Shown here: positions 44,806-53,764 of the stretch, piece by piece
How positions within the stretch are numbered: position 1 is the first letter of the stretch
Layout: each line of letters begins with the position of its first letter
The notes under the pieces: generated by a model
The model's input: the letters and a program-made list of their open reading frames with translations, nothing else
Databases searched by the model: none
Told to the model about the DNA's origin: nothing
Assembly: GCF_000725495.1 (NCBI RefSeq)
Contig: NZ_JNZD01000020.1
Location: 1-64,000 of the forward strand
Source of the DNA: Streptomyces aureus
Lineage (GTDB): Bacteria > Actinomycetota > Actinomycetes > Streptomycetales > Streptomycetaceae
Reading direction: 5' to 3'
DNA: 64,000 nt
Position numbers and translations under genes: made by a program

Positions 44806-45083
44806 GGCTGGGACTCCTTGGCCTGCTGCATGGTCTCGTGCACGGTCTCAGCGAACGCCCACACCGAGCGCAGGGAGCGCCCGGCTTCGGCGTCGGCAGG
44901 AATACGCACGCCGAAGTGTTCCTCGACGCGCGCCAGTATCTCCATGATCAGTACGGAGTCGACCGGCAAGTCCGTTCCACGGGCCGCCAGTTCCTCGTAC
45001 ACCTCCTGAACCGGCCTGTCCTGGTACGCAGCGAGGAAATCGATCACGATGTCCACGATCTCCTGGACGCTGTGCGACGGCAT
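44802..45083 (-). CDS. acyl carrier protein-like protein
   Basis: 93 residues. LPVDSVLIMEILARVEEHFGVRIP is the carrier-protein motif; S43 in VDSV is the expected phosphopantetheine site. No ketosynthase or adenylation gene is near, so the acyl or aminoacyl donor is unknown. It is the first gene of the operon, overlapping the XRE gene by 4 bp. The Ser context differs slightly from the usual DSL, but the helix pattern is right. Confidence 0.8.
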   Translation of the reverse strand: MPSHSVQEIVDIVIDFLAAYQDRPVQEVYEELAARGTDLPVDSVLIMEILARVEEHFGVRIPADAEAGRSLRSVWAFAETVHETMQQAKESQP

Positions 45084-45149
45084 GCTCCGCTTTCCCTTCC
45101 TTCACACAACTCCCGGACACCCGGCCCTGCATGACCTACTGTAAAGCGA

Positions 45150-45166
45150 TGTCGGAAAAACCGACA
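45150..45166. promoter_or_regulatory. palindromic operator in the divergent promoter
   Basis: TGTCGG-AAAAA-CCGACA (45150-45166) is a perfect 6-bp inverted repeat in the 115-bp gap between the ACP-led operon and the MazG-like gene; a further TGTTGG follows at 45171. It is placed to control both directions and would suit the XRE repressor of the operon. Confidence 0.6.
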
Positions 45167-45198
45167 ACCTTGTTGGAAGATCCTTCACGGGAGTATGC

Positions 45199-46077
45199 GT
45201 GCACCTCGCCCGCTATCAGCAAGCAGCCCTCAAAACCCTGCAGCCCGTCACCAACGGCACCGACCCCGTCCTCATACCGCTGCTCGGACTCGTCGGTGAA
45301 ACCGGCTCCGTCGCCACCGCCTACAAAAAACGCCTGCGCGACGGAGCCGACGCCAGCCCCTCCAAACAACAGCTGCGCGAGGAACTCGGCGACGTCCTCT
45401 GGTACACCGCCACCCTCGCCCACCTGCTCGGCCTCGACCTCGAGGACATTGCCGCCGCAAGCCTGGAGAAAACCAAGGACCGCTGGCGCGCCACCCCCGA
45501 CGACCAACGCCCCCGCTTCGACGCCGGCTACCCCCCTCACGAACAACTGCCCCGGCGCACCACCGTCACCTTCACTCCCACCCCCCACACCGACGGACGC
45601 ACCGTCATCACCCTGACCCGAGAAGACGGAACCCCCGCCGGTGACCCGCTCACCAGCGCCAGCCACATCGAAGACGACTACCGCTTCCACGACGCCTTCC
45701 ATCTCGCCCACGCAGCCGTCCTGGGCTGGTCGCCCGTCAGCCGCTTCCTCCTTGACCGCAAACGCCGCAGCCGCCCCGGCATCGACGAAGCCGAAGACGG
45801 AGGCCGCGCCATCGCCATCGAAGAAGGCATCAGCGCACTCGTCTTCTCCTACGCCAGCCGCCACCAATACTTCGAGAACCTCCGCCACGTCGACCACGAA
45901 CTACTCATCACCATCGACCACATGACCGCCCACCTCGAAGTAAGCGTCCTGCGCGCCGCCGACTGGGAACAGGCCATCATGACCGGCTACGCCGCCTGGC
46001 GACAGCTGCGCAAACACGGCGGTGGCCACCTCGAACTCGACCTCGACGCACAGACCTTGACCTTCATCGAGTCCTGA
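45199..46077 (+). CDS. MazG-like nucleoside triphosphate pyrophosphohydrolase
   Basis: 292 residues from the GTG at 45199 (GGGAG upstream). Residues about 1-95 form an all-alpha NTP pyrophosphohydrolase unit: IPLLGLVGETGSVATAYKK then LREELGDVLWYTATLAHLL, the ExxD metal motif being EELGD. The second helix has GETGS in place of the usual GE.GE. The C-terminal 190 residues are a conserved-looking extension (YRFHDAFHLAHAAVLGWSPVSR, AIAIEEGISALVFSY). It would hydrolyse (d)NTPs to monophosphates, potentially supplying the thymidylate-synthase-like enzyme. Divergent from that operon. Confidence 0.8.
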   Translation: MHLARYQQAALKTLQPVTNGTDPVLIPLLGLVGETGSVATAYKKRLRDGADASPSKQQLREELGDVLWYTATLAHLLGLDLEDIAAASLEKTKDRWRATPDDQRPRFDAGYPPHEQLPRRTTVTFTPTPHTDGRTVITLTREDGTPAGDPLTSASHIEDDYRFHDAFHLAHAAVLGWSPVSRFLLDRKRRSRPGIDEAEDGGRAIAIEEGISALVFSYASRHQYFENLRHVDHELLITIDHMTAHLEVSVLRAADWEQAIMTGYAAWRQLRKHGGGHLELDLDAQTLTFIES

Positions 46078-46348
46078 CCGGACGGTGGGTGACCTTCGCA
46101 CGGCAGGAGAAGGGCCACCGGCAGTCAGACCTCCCCTGCGCCCGCTCAGGCGCACTGGCTCGTCAGTGCAGGACGTCGTGAGCAGCCCAGGCGCCGACCC
46201 GAACGGCCGAGCGGGACCCTCCGGGGACTTTTCGAGACACGCACGACCGCCCTCGGCGACAAAGGGCACGACCCCCGCCACAGGGCGCCAGGGGTGTCCG
46301 CAGACGTCGTATTCTTCAGATCGACACCACACGTGACACGGGGGAAGC

Positions 46349-46702
46349 ATGATGCCTTACCGGCTGGCGATCGCCGCGCCCGACCACGCAGGCTCGCGCA
46401 GCCTGCAGCAGCTGGCCGAGTGGCTGCGCGGGGACGAACAGGTCGGTGACCATGCAGAGGTCGACCTTGTGGCGGCACCTATTGAGGAAGGCGACATGGG
46501 TTCGGCCTTCGACGCCGTTCAGGTCGTCGTGGACGAAGGCTTCCAACTCGCCAATCTTCTTCTGGCCGTTGCGACATGGCGTCGGACCACGCCCGTAAAG
46601 CCCGGCGTCGTGATCGAACGCAACGGGGTCCGGGTCACGGTCGACACCGACGACCCCGAGAAGATCGCGCAGATCGCAGAGGCACTCAGCGACGCGTCGT
46701 GA
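46349..46702 (+). CDS. EACC1-type effector-associated component
   Basis: 117 residues with the pattern LQQLAEWLRGDEQV, then an amphipathic middle (MGSAFDAVQVVVDEGFQLANLLLAVATWRR) and a C-terminal beta hairpin with VVIERNGVRVTVDTDDPEKIAQIAEAL. This is how I recognise the effector-associated constant component EACC1 described for actinobacterial conflict systems. Its stop overlaps the caspase-kinase ATG. It probably couples sensing to the protease. Confidence 0.75.
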   Translation: MMPYRLAIAAPDHAGSRSLQQLAEWLRGDEQVGDHAEVDLVAAPIEEGDMGSAFDAVQVVVDEGFQLANLLLAVATWRRTTPVKPGVVIERNGVRVTVDTDDPEKIAQIAEALSDAS

Positions 46703-48438
46703 TGCCTGCGGATCCAAACCACCTCCCTGACCCTGCACAGTCACACGTGGTGCTGATCGGCTTCGCCCGCTACGGTCACGCGCCTGACCTCCCCGCCGTC
46801 GACAACAACCTCAATGCTCTGCAGGAGTTTTTCACCTCTACCTCCGGCTGGGGACTGCCTGGCGAGCACTGCCATGTCATCCGGCAGGCAGCAGCCCCGG
46901 ACGACCTGATCACACCGCTGCGCTCGGCCGCCACGGCCGCCCGTGACACCCTGCTGGTCTACTACGCCGGGCACGGCATCCTCGACGAGGACATGGAATT
47001 CTCGCTGTCCCTGCCCGGCTCACGGTTGGACGAGCCGTGGACGGGGGTGTCCTACACATGGGTCAAAAGGTTCATTGCCCGTGCCCGTGCCAAGCGCCGT
47101 GTCGCCGTGCTGGACAGCTGCTTCAGCGGCAAGGCGCACGCGGTCATGGGCAGTACCTCGGAGGCGGTCAAGGGGCAGGCGGCAGCGGCGGGGACCACGG
47201 TCATCACCTCGGCACGAGACGACCGCGTCGCCCTGGCCCCTGCCGGTGAGACCTATACCGCTTTCACGGGCGAGTTGTTGACCGTTCTCCGCGAGGGAAT
47301 GGACGGTGGACCGGCCGTTCTTACCGTCGACCAGGTCTACGAGTGCGTGAAGCAGGCTCTGGCAGCCAAGGGCCGCCCGCGGCCCGACCGGACCGGCAGC
47401 GACACCTGCGGACACACCGTGATGGCAGTGAACCGGGCATTCGTACCGGTCGCGGCTGCAGCAGAACCGCACGTATTGGCGCACCAGCATCTACGCCGTT
47501 GGGTCGCACGCCTGCAAGAAGGGCACGAAGAAGCCGCCGACGCCGCACCGGTCCCCGCTTCTTCGACCGAGGCGGGGACCGTAATTGCCGCGGAGGGCAC
47601 CCAACGGGGTGGCGACCCGGCCCGCGACAGCCAGCTGGCGAAGCGCTACGGCCTGCCCGATGCCGGGAAGACCTTTGCGAACGGCCGGTACGAGACCATC
47701 GCCATGGTGGGCCTCGGCGGAATGGCAGAGGTCTACCTCTGCCGTGACACTCTGCTGGGGCGCACTATCATCGCCAAACGCGTACGCAGTGACCAGAGCA
47801 GGCTGGGACCTGACCATCTCCGGGACGAAGCGCGCGCCGTGGCAGCCCTCAACCACCCCTCGATCGCCGTGGTGTACGACGTAGTACAAGAGGCCGTGGG
47901 CCAATACCTGATCATGGAATATGTGCCGGGCTGGGAGTTGGGAGTGGCGGCGGACGCCCGGCCCACGGTGCAGGAAATCCTTGCCGCAGCGATGGACGTC
48001 CTCGATGGACTCGAGCACTCGCATGCAGCAGGCATCATCCACTGCGACATCAAGCCGTCCAATCTCGTCCTGACCACGCAAGGGCGGGTAAAGATCCTGG
48101 ACTTCGGCATCTCCAGTATCAACGAATCCATCCACAAGATGGGCACGTCCGCAGGGACGCTTCGCTACATGCCGCCTGAAGCCTTCGCTGGCGAACCTCC
48201 CCATGTCGCCCGCGACATCTTCAGCATCGGGGCGACTCTCGACGAGCTGATCACCGGCCGGCAGCGCATTCACCAGGCGCCGCGCTTCGGCCCGCCTCGA
48301 CCGTCCTGGCCCTCGGCCCTCGTGCCCGATCTCGATCCCGGAGTCGAGGCCCTGATCGAAAAGGCCATGGCGCTGAATCCCGGCAAACGCTTCTCCAGCG
48401 CGGCACAGATGCGGGCCGAGATAGAGCGCTACATGTGA
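46702..48438 (+). CDS. caspase-like peptidase fused to Ser/Thr protein kinase
   Basis: 578 residues. The N-terminal 250 residues are a C14 caspase-like peptidase with YYAGHG (H91) and VLDSCFSG (C140). After a linker, a PknB-type kinase follows: GLGGMAEVYLCRD (337-349), lysine IIAKRV (K359), catalytic loop HCDIKPSN (447-454; D449), DFG (467-469) and MPPEAF. The HRD arginine is Cys, a non-RD kinase. No membrane helix, unlike PknB. Together with EACC1 this fits a caspase-effector immunity or cell-death module. Confidence 0.88.
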   Translation: MPADPNHLPDPAQSHVVLIGFARYGHAPDLPAVDNNLNALQEFFTSTSGWGLPGEHCHVIRQAAAPDDLITPLRSAATAARDTLLVYYAGHGILDEDMEFSLSLPGSRLDEPWTGVSYTWVKRFIARARAKRRVAVLDSCFSGKAHAVMGSTSEAVKGQAAAAGTTVITSARDDRVALAPAGETYTAFTGELLTVLREGMDGGPAVLTVDQVYECVKQALAAKGRPRPDRTGSDTCGHTVMAVNRAFVPVAAAAEPHVLAHQHLRRWVARLQEGHEEAADAAPVPASSTEAGTVIAAEGTQRGGDPARDSQLAKRYGLPDAGKTFANGRYETIAMVGLGGMAEVYLCRDTLLGRTIIAKRVRSDQSRLGPDHLRDEARAVAALNHPSIAVVYDVVQEAVGQYLIMEYVPGWELGVAADARPTVQEILAAAMDVLDGLEHSHAAGIIHCDIKPSNLVLTTQGRVKILDFGISSINESIHKMGTSAGTLRYMPPEAFAGEPPHVARDIFSIGATLDELITGRQRIHQAPRFGPPRPSWPSALVPDLDPGVEALIEKAMALNPGKRFSSAAQMRAEIERYM

Positions 48439-48622
48439 CAGGACCACATGGCAGGCGGCGATTTGATCCGGTCCGGGTGATCCTGCATCTGAGAGGGCGG
48501 GCCTCCTTCATGATCGAGAGCAGGGATCAGGATTGCCCGGCCAAAGCAGAGCGTCCCCCCGCCGCGGCGCTGGCCATCGGGACGCGGCTGCAGGCAGAGG
48601 CTGCAGCCGCTCTCGACCCGGC

Positions 48623-49654
48623 TCAGTCGAACTCGTCGAACAGCATCTGCTGGGCGGCGGGCGCCGAGCGGGGCCGGGGGAGTGGGCGGGAAGGGTCCGG
48701 GGGAGGAAGCGGGCTGCCGTGCTGGCCGTCGGTCAGCAGGTGACGGCACGCGTCCCGCAGAGCAGGCAAGTCGTGCTGTGCACCGAGCAGGCCGAGGAAG
48801 TCCTCGACGCTCCAGCCGATGAGCGCGCCCTGGCGCGAAAGGTACAGCGCGACGGTGGACATGGCGTGCGTGTCGTTGTGGTCGAGCAGCAGGTATCCGG
48901 CGAGCTGGTAGACCGCTTCGCGGTGGAGGCGGTCCGGGTTGATGGTCGCCTTGCAGTCGATGAGCGCCCGGTCGAGGATGAAGTCGGCGTCCGCTCCGCC
49001 GACGGCGAGGCTGCCAGCGAAGACGGGGCCGCAGATCCGGGCGTCGGCTGGCAGAAGGCGCAGGTTCTCGAAGGGGCCGGGGTGGGCGGCGAGTTGCATC
49101 TGCTGCCGGATGTCGTCGACGACGTAGTCCGCCACCGCGTTGAGGAGATCGTCCAAGGACGCCTCCGGGATGCACAGGCCGAGGCTGTTTCCGCGCATCC
49201 ACCCGCCGTGCCGGAAGATCGCTTCGAAGCTGGAGGCGACGTGACACAGCCGGATGAGCCGGTCCTCGTCCGCAGCGGCCAGACACAGAGGCTGTCCCGC
49301 ATCGCTCTCGTACCGGGTCAGCTCCTGCACCATGAGATCGCCGGCCTTCTGCACAGCGCGGATCACCTCCCGGCTGGGCCAGCCGTCGTCGTCCAGGACG
49401 GCCCGCTCGATGCCCTCCTTGATGGGGGAGCCGGTCGGGGCTCCCAGAGAGATGCGCAGACGGTGGTCGATGGTGTGGCCGAGCATCCGGTACTCGGGCT
49501 TCAGTCCGGCCTCCGCCCGAGGCCGGACCGGGGCGGGAAAACAGGCTAAGCGTTTGCGGAGGTCGGCCAGTACGGCCCTGGTGTCAGGAAGCTGTTCCGC
49601 CAGAAAGCGTGAAATCGCGGAGTGGGGATCTTTGAGGTGAGAGGTAAGGCTCAT
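48623..49654 (-). CDS. PD-(D/E)XK-like nuclease-fold protein
   Basis: 343 residues from the ATG at 49654 (AGGA 9 nt upstream). ADADFILDRALIDCKATINPDRLHREAVYQLAGYLLLD contains the D-x(n)-hDxK pattern with a following Q, as in PD-(D/E)XK nucleases. The rest is helical with ERAVLDDDGWPSREVIRAVQK upstream. The C-terminus GWSVEDFLGLLGAQHDLPALRDA is repeated in the decayed copy at 26925. Plasmid- or defence-type gene of unknown substrate. Confidence 0.68.
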   Translation of the reverse strand: MSLTSHLKDPHSAISRFLAEQLPDTRAVLADLRKRLACFPAPVRPRAEAGLKPEYRMLGHTIDHRLRISLGAPTGSPIKEGIERAVLDDDGWPSREVIRAVQKAGDLMVQELTRYESDAGQPLCLAAADEDRLIRLCHVASSFEAIFRHGGWMRGNSLGLCIPEASLDDLLNAVADYVVDDIRQQMQLAAHPGPFENLRLLPADARICGPVFAGSLAVGGADADFILDRALIDCKATINPDRLHREAVYQLAGYLLLDHNDTHAMSTVALYLSRQGALIGWSVEDFLGLLGAQHDLPALRDACRHLLTDGQHGSPLPPPDPSRPLPRPRSAPAAQQMLFDEFD

Positions 49655-50487
49655 GCGGGCATCCTGGACCACGGTTCTGACAACGTCCCCGCGCCGAAAC
49701 CTTCCTGCGACCGCCCTCGATAGGCGCATCGCGCCACGCGCACTATCCAACCTGGACGCGGCATGCCTCCCCATCAGCCATGACAGCGTCGCCTGCGATC
49801 TCAGCAGGACTGCCGAGAGGCGACATCAGGCCAATTGTTTATTGAACGGCTAGCGTCGAATAAATAGGTGCAGTTCCTATTGTCAGACCCCGACGCTAAA
49901 GTGCCCGCCTCCATGCGGCGGCCGCCCATTCTGAATGTCGTGCGCATGATTGAGCGGCTCGAGGCGGTAAATTACTCGCGAGTGAAGAAGGCGTCCCTCC
50001 GGTTTGCCTCCGTGTCCGGTGGCGTCTAAAAGGCGATCCATGGGCAACAAGGGGCGACCTGCGCATTCACGTCGGCGGTGGCGGCGGTTCGGATCCGGGT
50101 TGGCTGAACCAATCCGCCCCTGCCCTGCAGTTGCGGGGCTGCCCGGGGTCGTCGGCCGCCGCCGTGCTCCGTGCCTCGCACCGTGCGGTCGACCGGATGC
50201 CGGCGGTCGCTCGAAGGCGTGAAGTGCCGGAAATGTGCCACCGCTTGGATGTCGGCCTGAACTTGCTTTGCCGTCCGCGCAGCGACCCTAGGGTGCCGTG
50301 CACCGAAGCCGAGCCCGGCTCTCGGCCAGCACTCAACTCGACTACGCCCAGGGCGCGTTGAACGTTCATCGATGCGTGAACCGCACCCTGGCTCACAGTC
50401 CGCCACGCACGCGCATCCATCGGCTTTGCCGCATGCGTTCCGGCGGGTACTCCGACACGATCACAGGAACCCTGGAGAAGACTGCAG
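49655..50487. other. gene-free region left of the transposition operon
   Basis: 833 bp with no credible ORF and an AT-richer part around 49830-49985. TGTCAGACCCCGACGC at 49881 begins with the TGT expected of Mu/Tn7-type ends and could be the left end, but I found no matching inverted end on the right, so the boundary is unproven. Confidence 0.35.
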
Positions 50488-51045
50488 ATGGGATTCGGAC
50501 GGCTAGGAGCCCGCGGCGTACCAGGGGCGGTGGCCCTCACCATCACACTCGACGAGATCGCCCAGGTCACCCACCCCTATCGGAGCCCGCCTCCGGAGCG
50601 CCTGCGACGCAACCTGCTCTATCTGACCCGCTCTCGCACCGGCTATACCTACATGCACGACTGCGGCATTCGCATGGACCGACGCATGATCACTGCCTGG
50701 CTCGCCGAGGAATGCCTTCCAGCAGCCGATCAGCAGCGACGACTGGAAGACGCCTTCCGTCTGCTGCGGCGCCGCAACATGACGTCCAGCATGACGCGCC
50801 GGCTCGATGCCGACGGCGGGACCCGGGTGGAGATCTACCCCGTCGACCAGAGCGCGGTCGAAGGAAAACACCGCCGCAACCCCCGCTGGCGGCACAAGAA
50901 CATCTACCGCTGGGCCCCCATCGTCACGGCCTGGTCGTGCAGCGACCTGCACGAGCTGACCCGCGCGTGGCATGACGTCATCACCGACCTCGACTCCGAC
51001 TGGCGCATGTACGAATACGTCGACCACCTGGGGTTTTGGGCCTGA
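50488..51045 (+). CDS. HTH protein at the head of the transposition operon
   Basis: 185 residues (ATG at 50488; a GTG at 50530 is an alternative). Helix-rich start RLRRNLLYLTRSRTGYTYMHDCGIRMDRRMITAWLAEE resembles an HTH, followed by RLEDAFRLLRRRN and a beta segment GTRVEIYPVDQS. Length and order of elements recall Tpg (HTH, basic helices, beta segment), but identity is too low to claim homology. It ends 57 bp before the transposase start. Confidence 0.6.
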   Translation: MGFGRLGARGVPGAVALTITLDEIAQVTHPYRSPPPERLRRNLLYLTRSRTGYTYMHDCGIRMDRRMITAWLAEECLPAADQQRRLEDAFRLLRRRNMTSSMTRRLDADGGTRVEIYPVDQSAVEGKHRRNPRWRHKNIYRWAPIVTAWSCSDLHELTRAWHDVITDLDSDWRMYEYVDHLGFWA

Positions 51046-51101
51046 CCCCCGTCAAGCCTCAGCGGACCGTCCTCGTCGATCACGAGCCGAAGGAAATTCG
51101 T

Positions 51102-52691
51102 ATGGAGCCCAACGACTCCGACGACCTCACCGACACAGATCCCCCGTGCAAACGGCGTGCACGCCGCGAGCTGGTGGAGCCGGCCACCCGAGCCCTGCTG
51201 CAGCTTCAGGGACGTGGCGAACTGACCACCGCCCACGCGCAGCTGGCCGCCTACACTCTCCGCCAGAATGTCAGAACGGTGTACCGCAACCTCGCCCGCG
51301 CCCGGCGCGGCGAGCCGCTGTACCGGCAACGGGAGCGCTTCGAAGTCACCGACGACCTCCGCGTCCTCCTGGCCTACTACCGCGGCAACATCAAACGCGT
51401 CCACGAAGAACTCGAACAGAATGCCAAGGCCGCCGGCCGCAAGCCGGTAAGCCTGTCCACCCTGCACCGCGCCATCAGAAGGGATCTGACCCCGGGCGAC
51501 CTGGCCGGATTACGCGTGGGTCTACCGGCTTCCCGTAATCACGATCCGCACCTGCGCCGCCCGCCCACGGCGCGTAACGAGGAATGGGAAGGCGACCACA
51601 AACAGGCACCCGTGTGGGTCTGGGCCAACGGCCGACTCCTCAAGCCGTGGGTGACCTGGTTCTGTGACTGTCACACCGGCATGATCATGGGCTGGGCTGT
51701 CACCCCCCACTTCCCTCACCGCGGCTCCGTCCTGGCCGCCCTGCGCGCCTGCATCCTGAGCACCGGCCCCCACGGTCCGGCAGGCGGCCGGCCCACACGG
51801 ATCCGTATCGACCGGGGCAAGGACTTCCTGTCCAATGCCGTCCAGGACGCCCTCGGCGCTTTCGCCGTCCAGGTCGACGTCCTACCGCCCTACAGCCCCC
51901 GCCTCAAAGGCAGCATCGAAAACCTCAACCTCGCCGCCACCAGCAGGTTCTTCTCCACCCTCCCCCGCTACACCGGTGCCCAGAATCTCGACACCCGCCG
52001 CAGAGCAGGCGAGAAAGACCCGCCGCTGACGTTCGAGGGCTTCACCGACCTGTTCGCCACCTGGGTCACCACCCGCAACACCGAACACAAGATGGCCGAC
52101 TACGGCGGGCTCACCCCTCTCGAGTGCTGGAACAGCGACCCCACCCCGCTGCGCGAGGTACCAGCACAAGACCTGCATGCCTTCCTCCTCGAAAGCGACC
52201 GCTCCACCCGGGTCATCCACAGCCACGGCATCCGCTTCAAAAGCCGCGACTACATCGGCGGCTGGATGACCGGCCGCGCCGGTACCCGCGTCCGCGTCCG
52301 CTTCCAGCCCCACCAGATGGACGAAATCGAAGTCTTCGACGCCGACAACCGGCGCCATCTGGGGACCGCCCACCTCGCCGACCAGGCCAGCACAGAACAG
52401 ATCGACGAGGTCTACCGCGCCCGTTCCCAACGGGCCCGCGATCTGCGCCGCGATCTGCGCAAGGCCGAGGCGCTGCGCAGGCGCCGCTTCAAGGCCGTCA
52501 CCACCGCCGGCCCGGCCCGCACCACGGAAGTGATGACACGCAAAGAGGCCACCAGAGAAATGCGCGGCCTACGAGCCACCCGCCCCGCCGACGACCTGCC
52601 CCCCGACTACATGCCCCGCCGGGTCACCCCTCCCAGCGGCTGGGCCGTCCCCAGCACCCCCACGACTGCACCAGCCAAGGAACAGACGTGA
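51102..52691 (+). CDS. Mu/Tn7-type DDE transposase (TnsB/TniA-like)
   Basis: 529 residues from the ATG at 51102 (AAGGA upstream). N-terminal HTH parts are followed by a retroviral-integrase-like core with the DDE residues in EWEGDHKQAP (D165), RIDRGKDFLS (D237) and KGSIENLNL (E273), then a Mu-transposase-type C-terminal beta barrel and a basic tail. All three acidic residues are present, so it could be active. Its stop overlaps the next start by 4 bp. Confidence 0.88.
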   Translation: MEPNDSDDLTDTDPPCKRRARRELVEPATRALLQLQGRGELTTAHAQLAAYTLRQNVRTVYRNLARARRGEPLYRQRERFEVTDDLRVLLAYYRGNIKRVHEELEQNAKAAGRKPVSLSTLHRAIRRDLTPGDLAGLRVGLPASRNHDPHLRRPPTARNEEWEGDHKQAPVWVWANGRLLKPWVTWFCDCHTGMIMGWAVTPHFPHRGSVLAALRACILSTGPHGPAGGRPTRIRIDRGKDFLSNAVQDALGAFAVQVDVLPPYSPRLKGSIENLNLAATSRFFSTLPRYTGAQNLDTRRRAGEKDPPLTFEGFTDLFATWVTTRNTEHKMADYGGLTPLECWNSDPTPLREVPAQDLHAFLLESDRSTRVIHSHGIRFKSRDYIGGWMTGRAGTRVRVRFQPHQMDEIEVFDADNRRHLGTAHLADQASTEQIDEVYRARSQRARDLRRDLRKAEALRRRRFKAVTTAGPARTTEVMTRKEATREMRGLRATRPADDLPPDYMPRRVTPPSGWAVPSTPTTAPAKEQT

Positions 52692-53764
52692 CTCCATGGA
52701 CCAACACCACTGCCCCGAGGCCAGAAAGCACGCCCGCAACACCAGACCGGGACCGCCCTTTTGATGGCCGTTCAGGCCCAGAGCCCTGTTCGCCGAACCA
52801 GCTCCAACATTCAGACGCCGTCGACGTGCCCGATACAGCCACCAGCCAGCTTCTGACCGCCGCGCCACCCGTTCACGTCGCAGATCTCCAAGACCCCGAC
52901 CCTTTGACGACCGTGAAAGAGACCGCCATGACCGACTCCGCACAGCCGAATCCCCGCACTGACCAGGGCGACGAAGTCGTCGGCGAACCCGACTTCTACC
53001 TCAACCTCGCCGACGCCCGCATCGTGGCCACCGAAGCCCTCCTCGAAGCCAGCGAGAACATCGCCGACACCATCGAAGCCCGTGCGATGTCCTGCATCTA
53101 CGGAGACGCGGGCCTGGGAAAGACCTTCTCCGTCCTGGCCGCCCTGAAGGAAATCTCCGCCGAACGCGTCCTGCTGCTGCAGTTCCGCTCCCGCCCCACA
53201 CCCCGTGACATCCGTCAGGAGCTGTTCAACGAACTCCATCTCGAAGGCGAACCCCCCTCCCACCCCAGCGAGTTCGACCGCCTCCTGAAGCGGACCCTCA
53301 CCCGCAAGCCCTACGTCCTCGTCTGCGACGAAGCGCAGCAGTTCAGCCGGGAATGCTTCGAGTTCGTCCGCCACCTGTGGGACACCGGCAAGGGCGCGAA
53401 CCGCCCCGCCGTCCTCTTCGTCGGCGGTGAAGAGGCATACAAAACCCTCTACAGCGAACCCGCCCTCGCCTCCCGCATCTACATCTGGCAGGAGTTCGCA
53501 CCCATGGAAGCCGACGAGGTCCAAAAGAACATCCCACTCTTCCACCCCGTATGGGCCGACGCATCCCCCGAACTCATCGACTTCGTCTACGAAGAAGGCG
53601 CCGGCGGCACCTTCCGCGTCTGGTCCAAGATCACCTACCACGTCCTCGAAGGCATGAAGCGCCGCGGCCTGAGTGAAGTCGACGAAAACATCGCCCGCTG
53701 GGCCCTGCGCCGCGCACTGCCCCACCGCCGCAAGTCCCGCCGCCCCCAGACGGACGCCGGATGA
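52688..53764 (+). CDS. TnsC/TniB-like AAA+ ATPase 1
   Basis: 358 residues from the overlapping GTG at 52688; the first 80 residues are low-complexity and the ATG at 52928 is a plausible shorter start. Walker A GDAGLGKT (139-146) and Walker B VCDEAQQ (212-217) are intact. Such ATPases select target DNA and activate the DDE transposase. Followed by a second, related ATPase with 4-bp overlap. Confidence 0.85.
   Translation: MTPWTNTTAPRPESTPATPDRDRPFDGRSGPEPCSPNQLQHSDAVDVPDTATSQLLTAAPPVHVADLQDPDPLTTVKETAMTDSAQPNPRTDQGDEVVGEPDFYLNLADARIVATEALLEASENIADTIEARAMSCIYGDAGLGKTFSVLAALKEISAERVLLLQFRSRPTPRDIRQELFNELHLEGEPPSHPSEFDRLLKRTLTRKPYVLVCDEAQQFSRECFEFVRHLWDTGKGANRPAVLFVGGEEAYKTLYSEPALASRIYIWQEFAPMEADEVQKNIPLFHPVWADASPELIDFVYEEGAGGTFRVWSKITYHVLEGMKRRGLSEVDENIARWALRRALPHRRKSRRPQTDAG

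Noticed and set aside
44802..45083. Part of a polyketide or non-ribosomal peptide cluster
   Set aside because: No ketosynthase, acyltransferase, adenylation or thioesterase gene is near; the carrier gene belongs to the TS-like operon.
49881..49912. Left end of the transposon beginning TGTCAGACCCCGACGC
   Set aside because: Position and TGT start fit, but no inverted partner was found right of the operon, so the boundary is not claimed as a feature.
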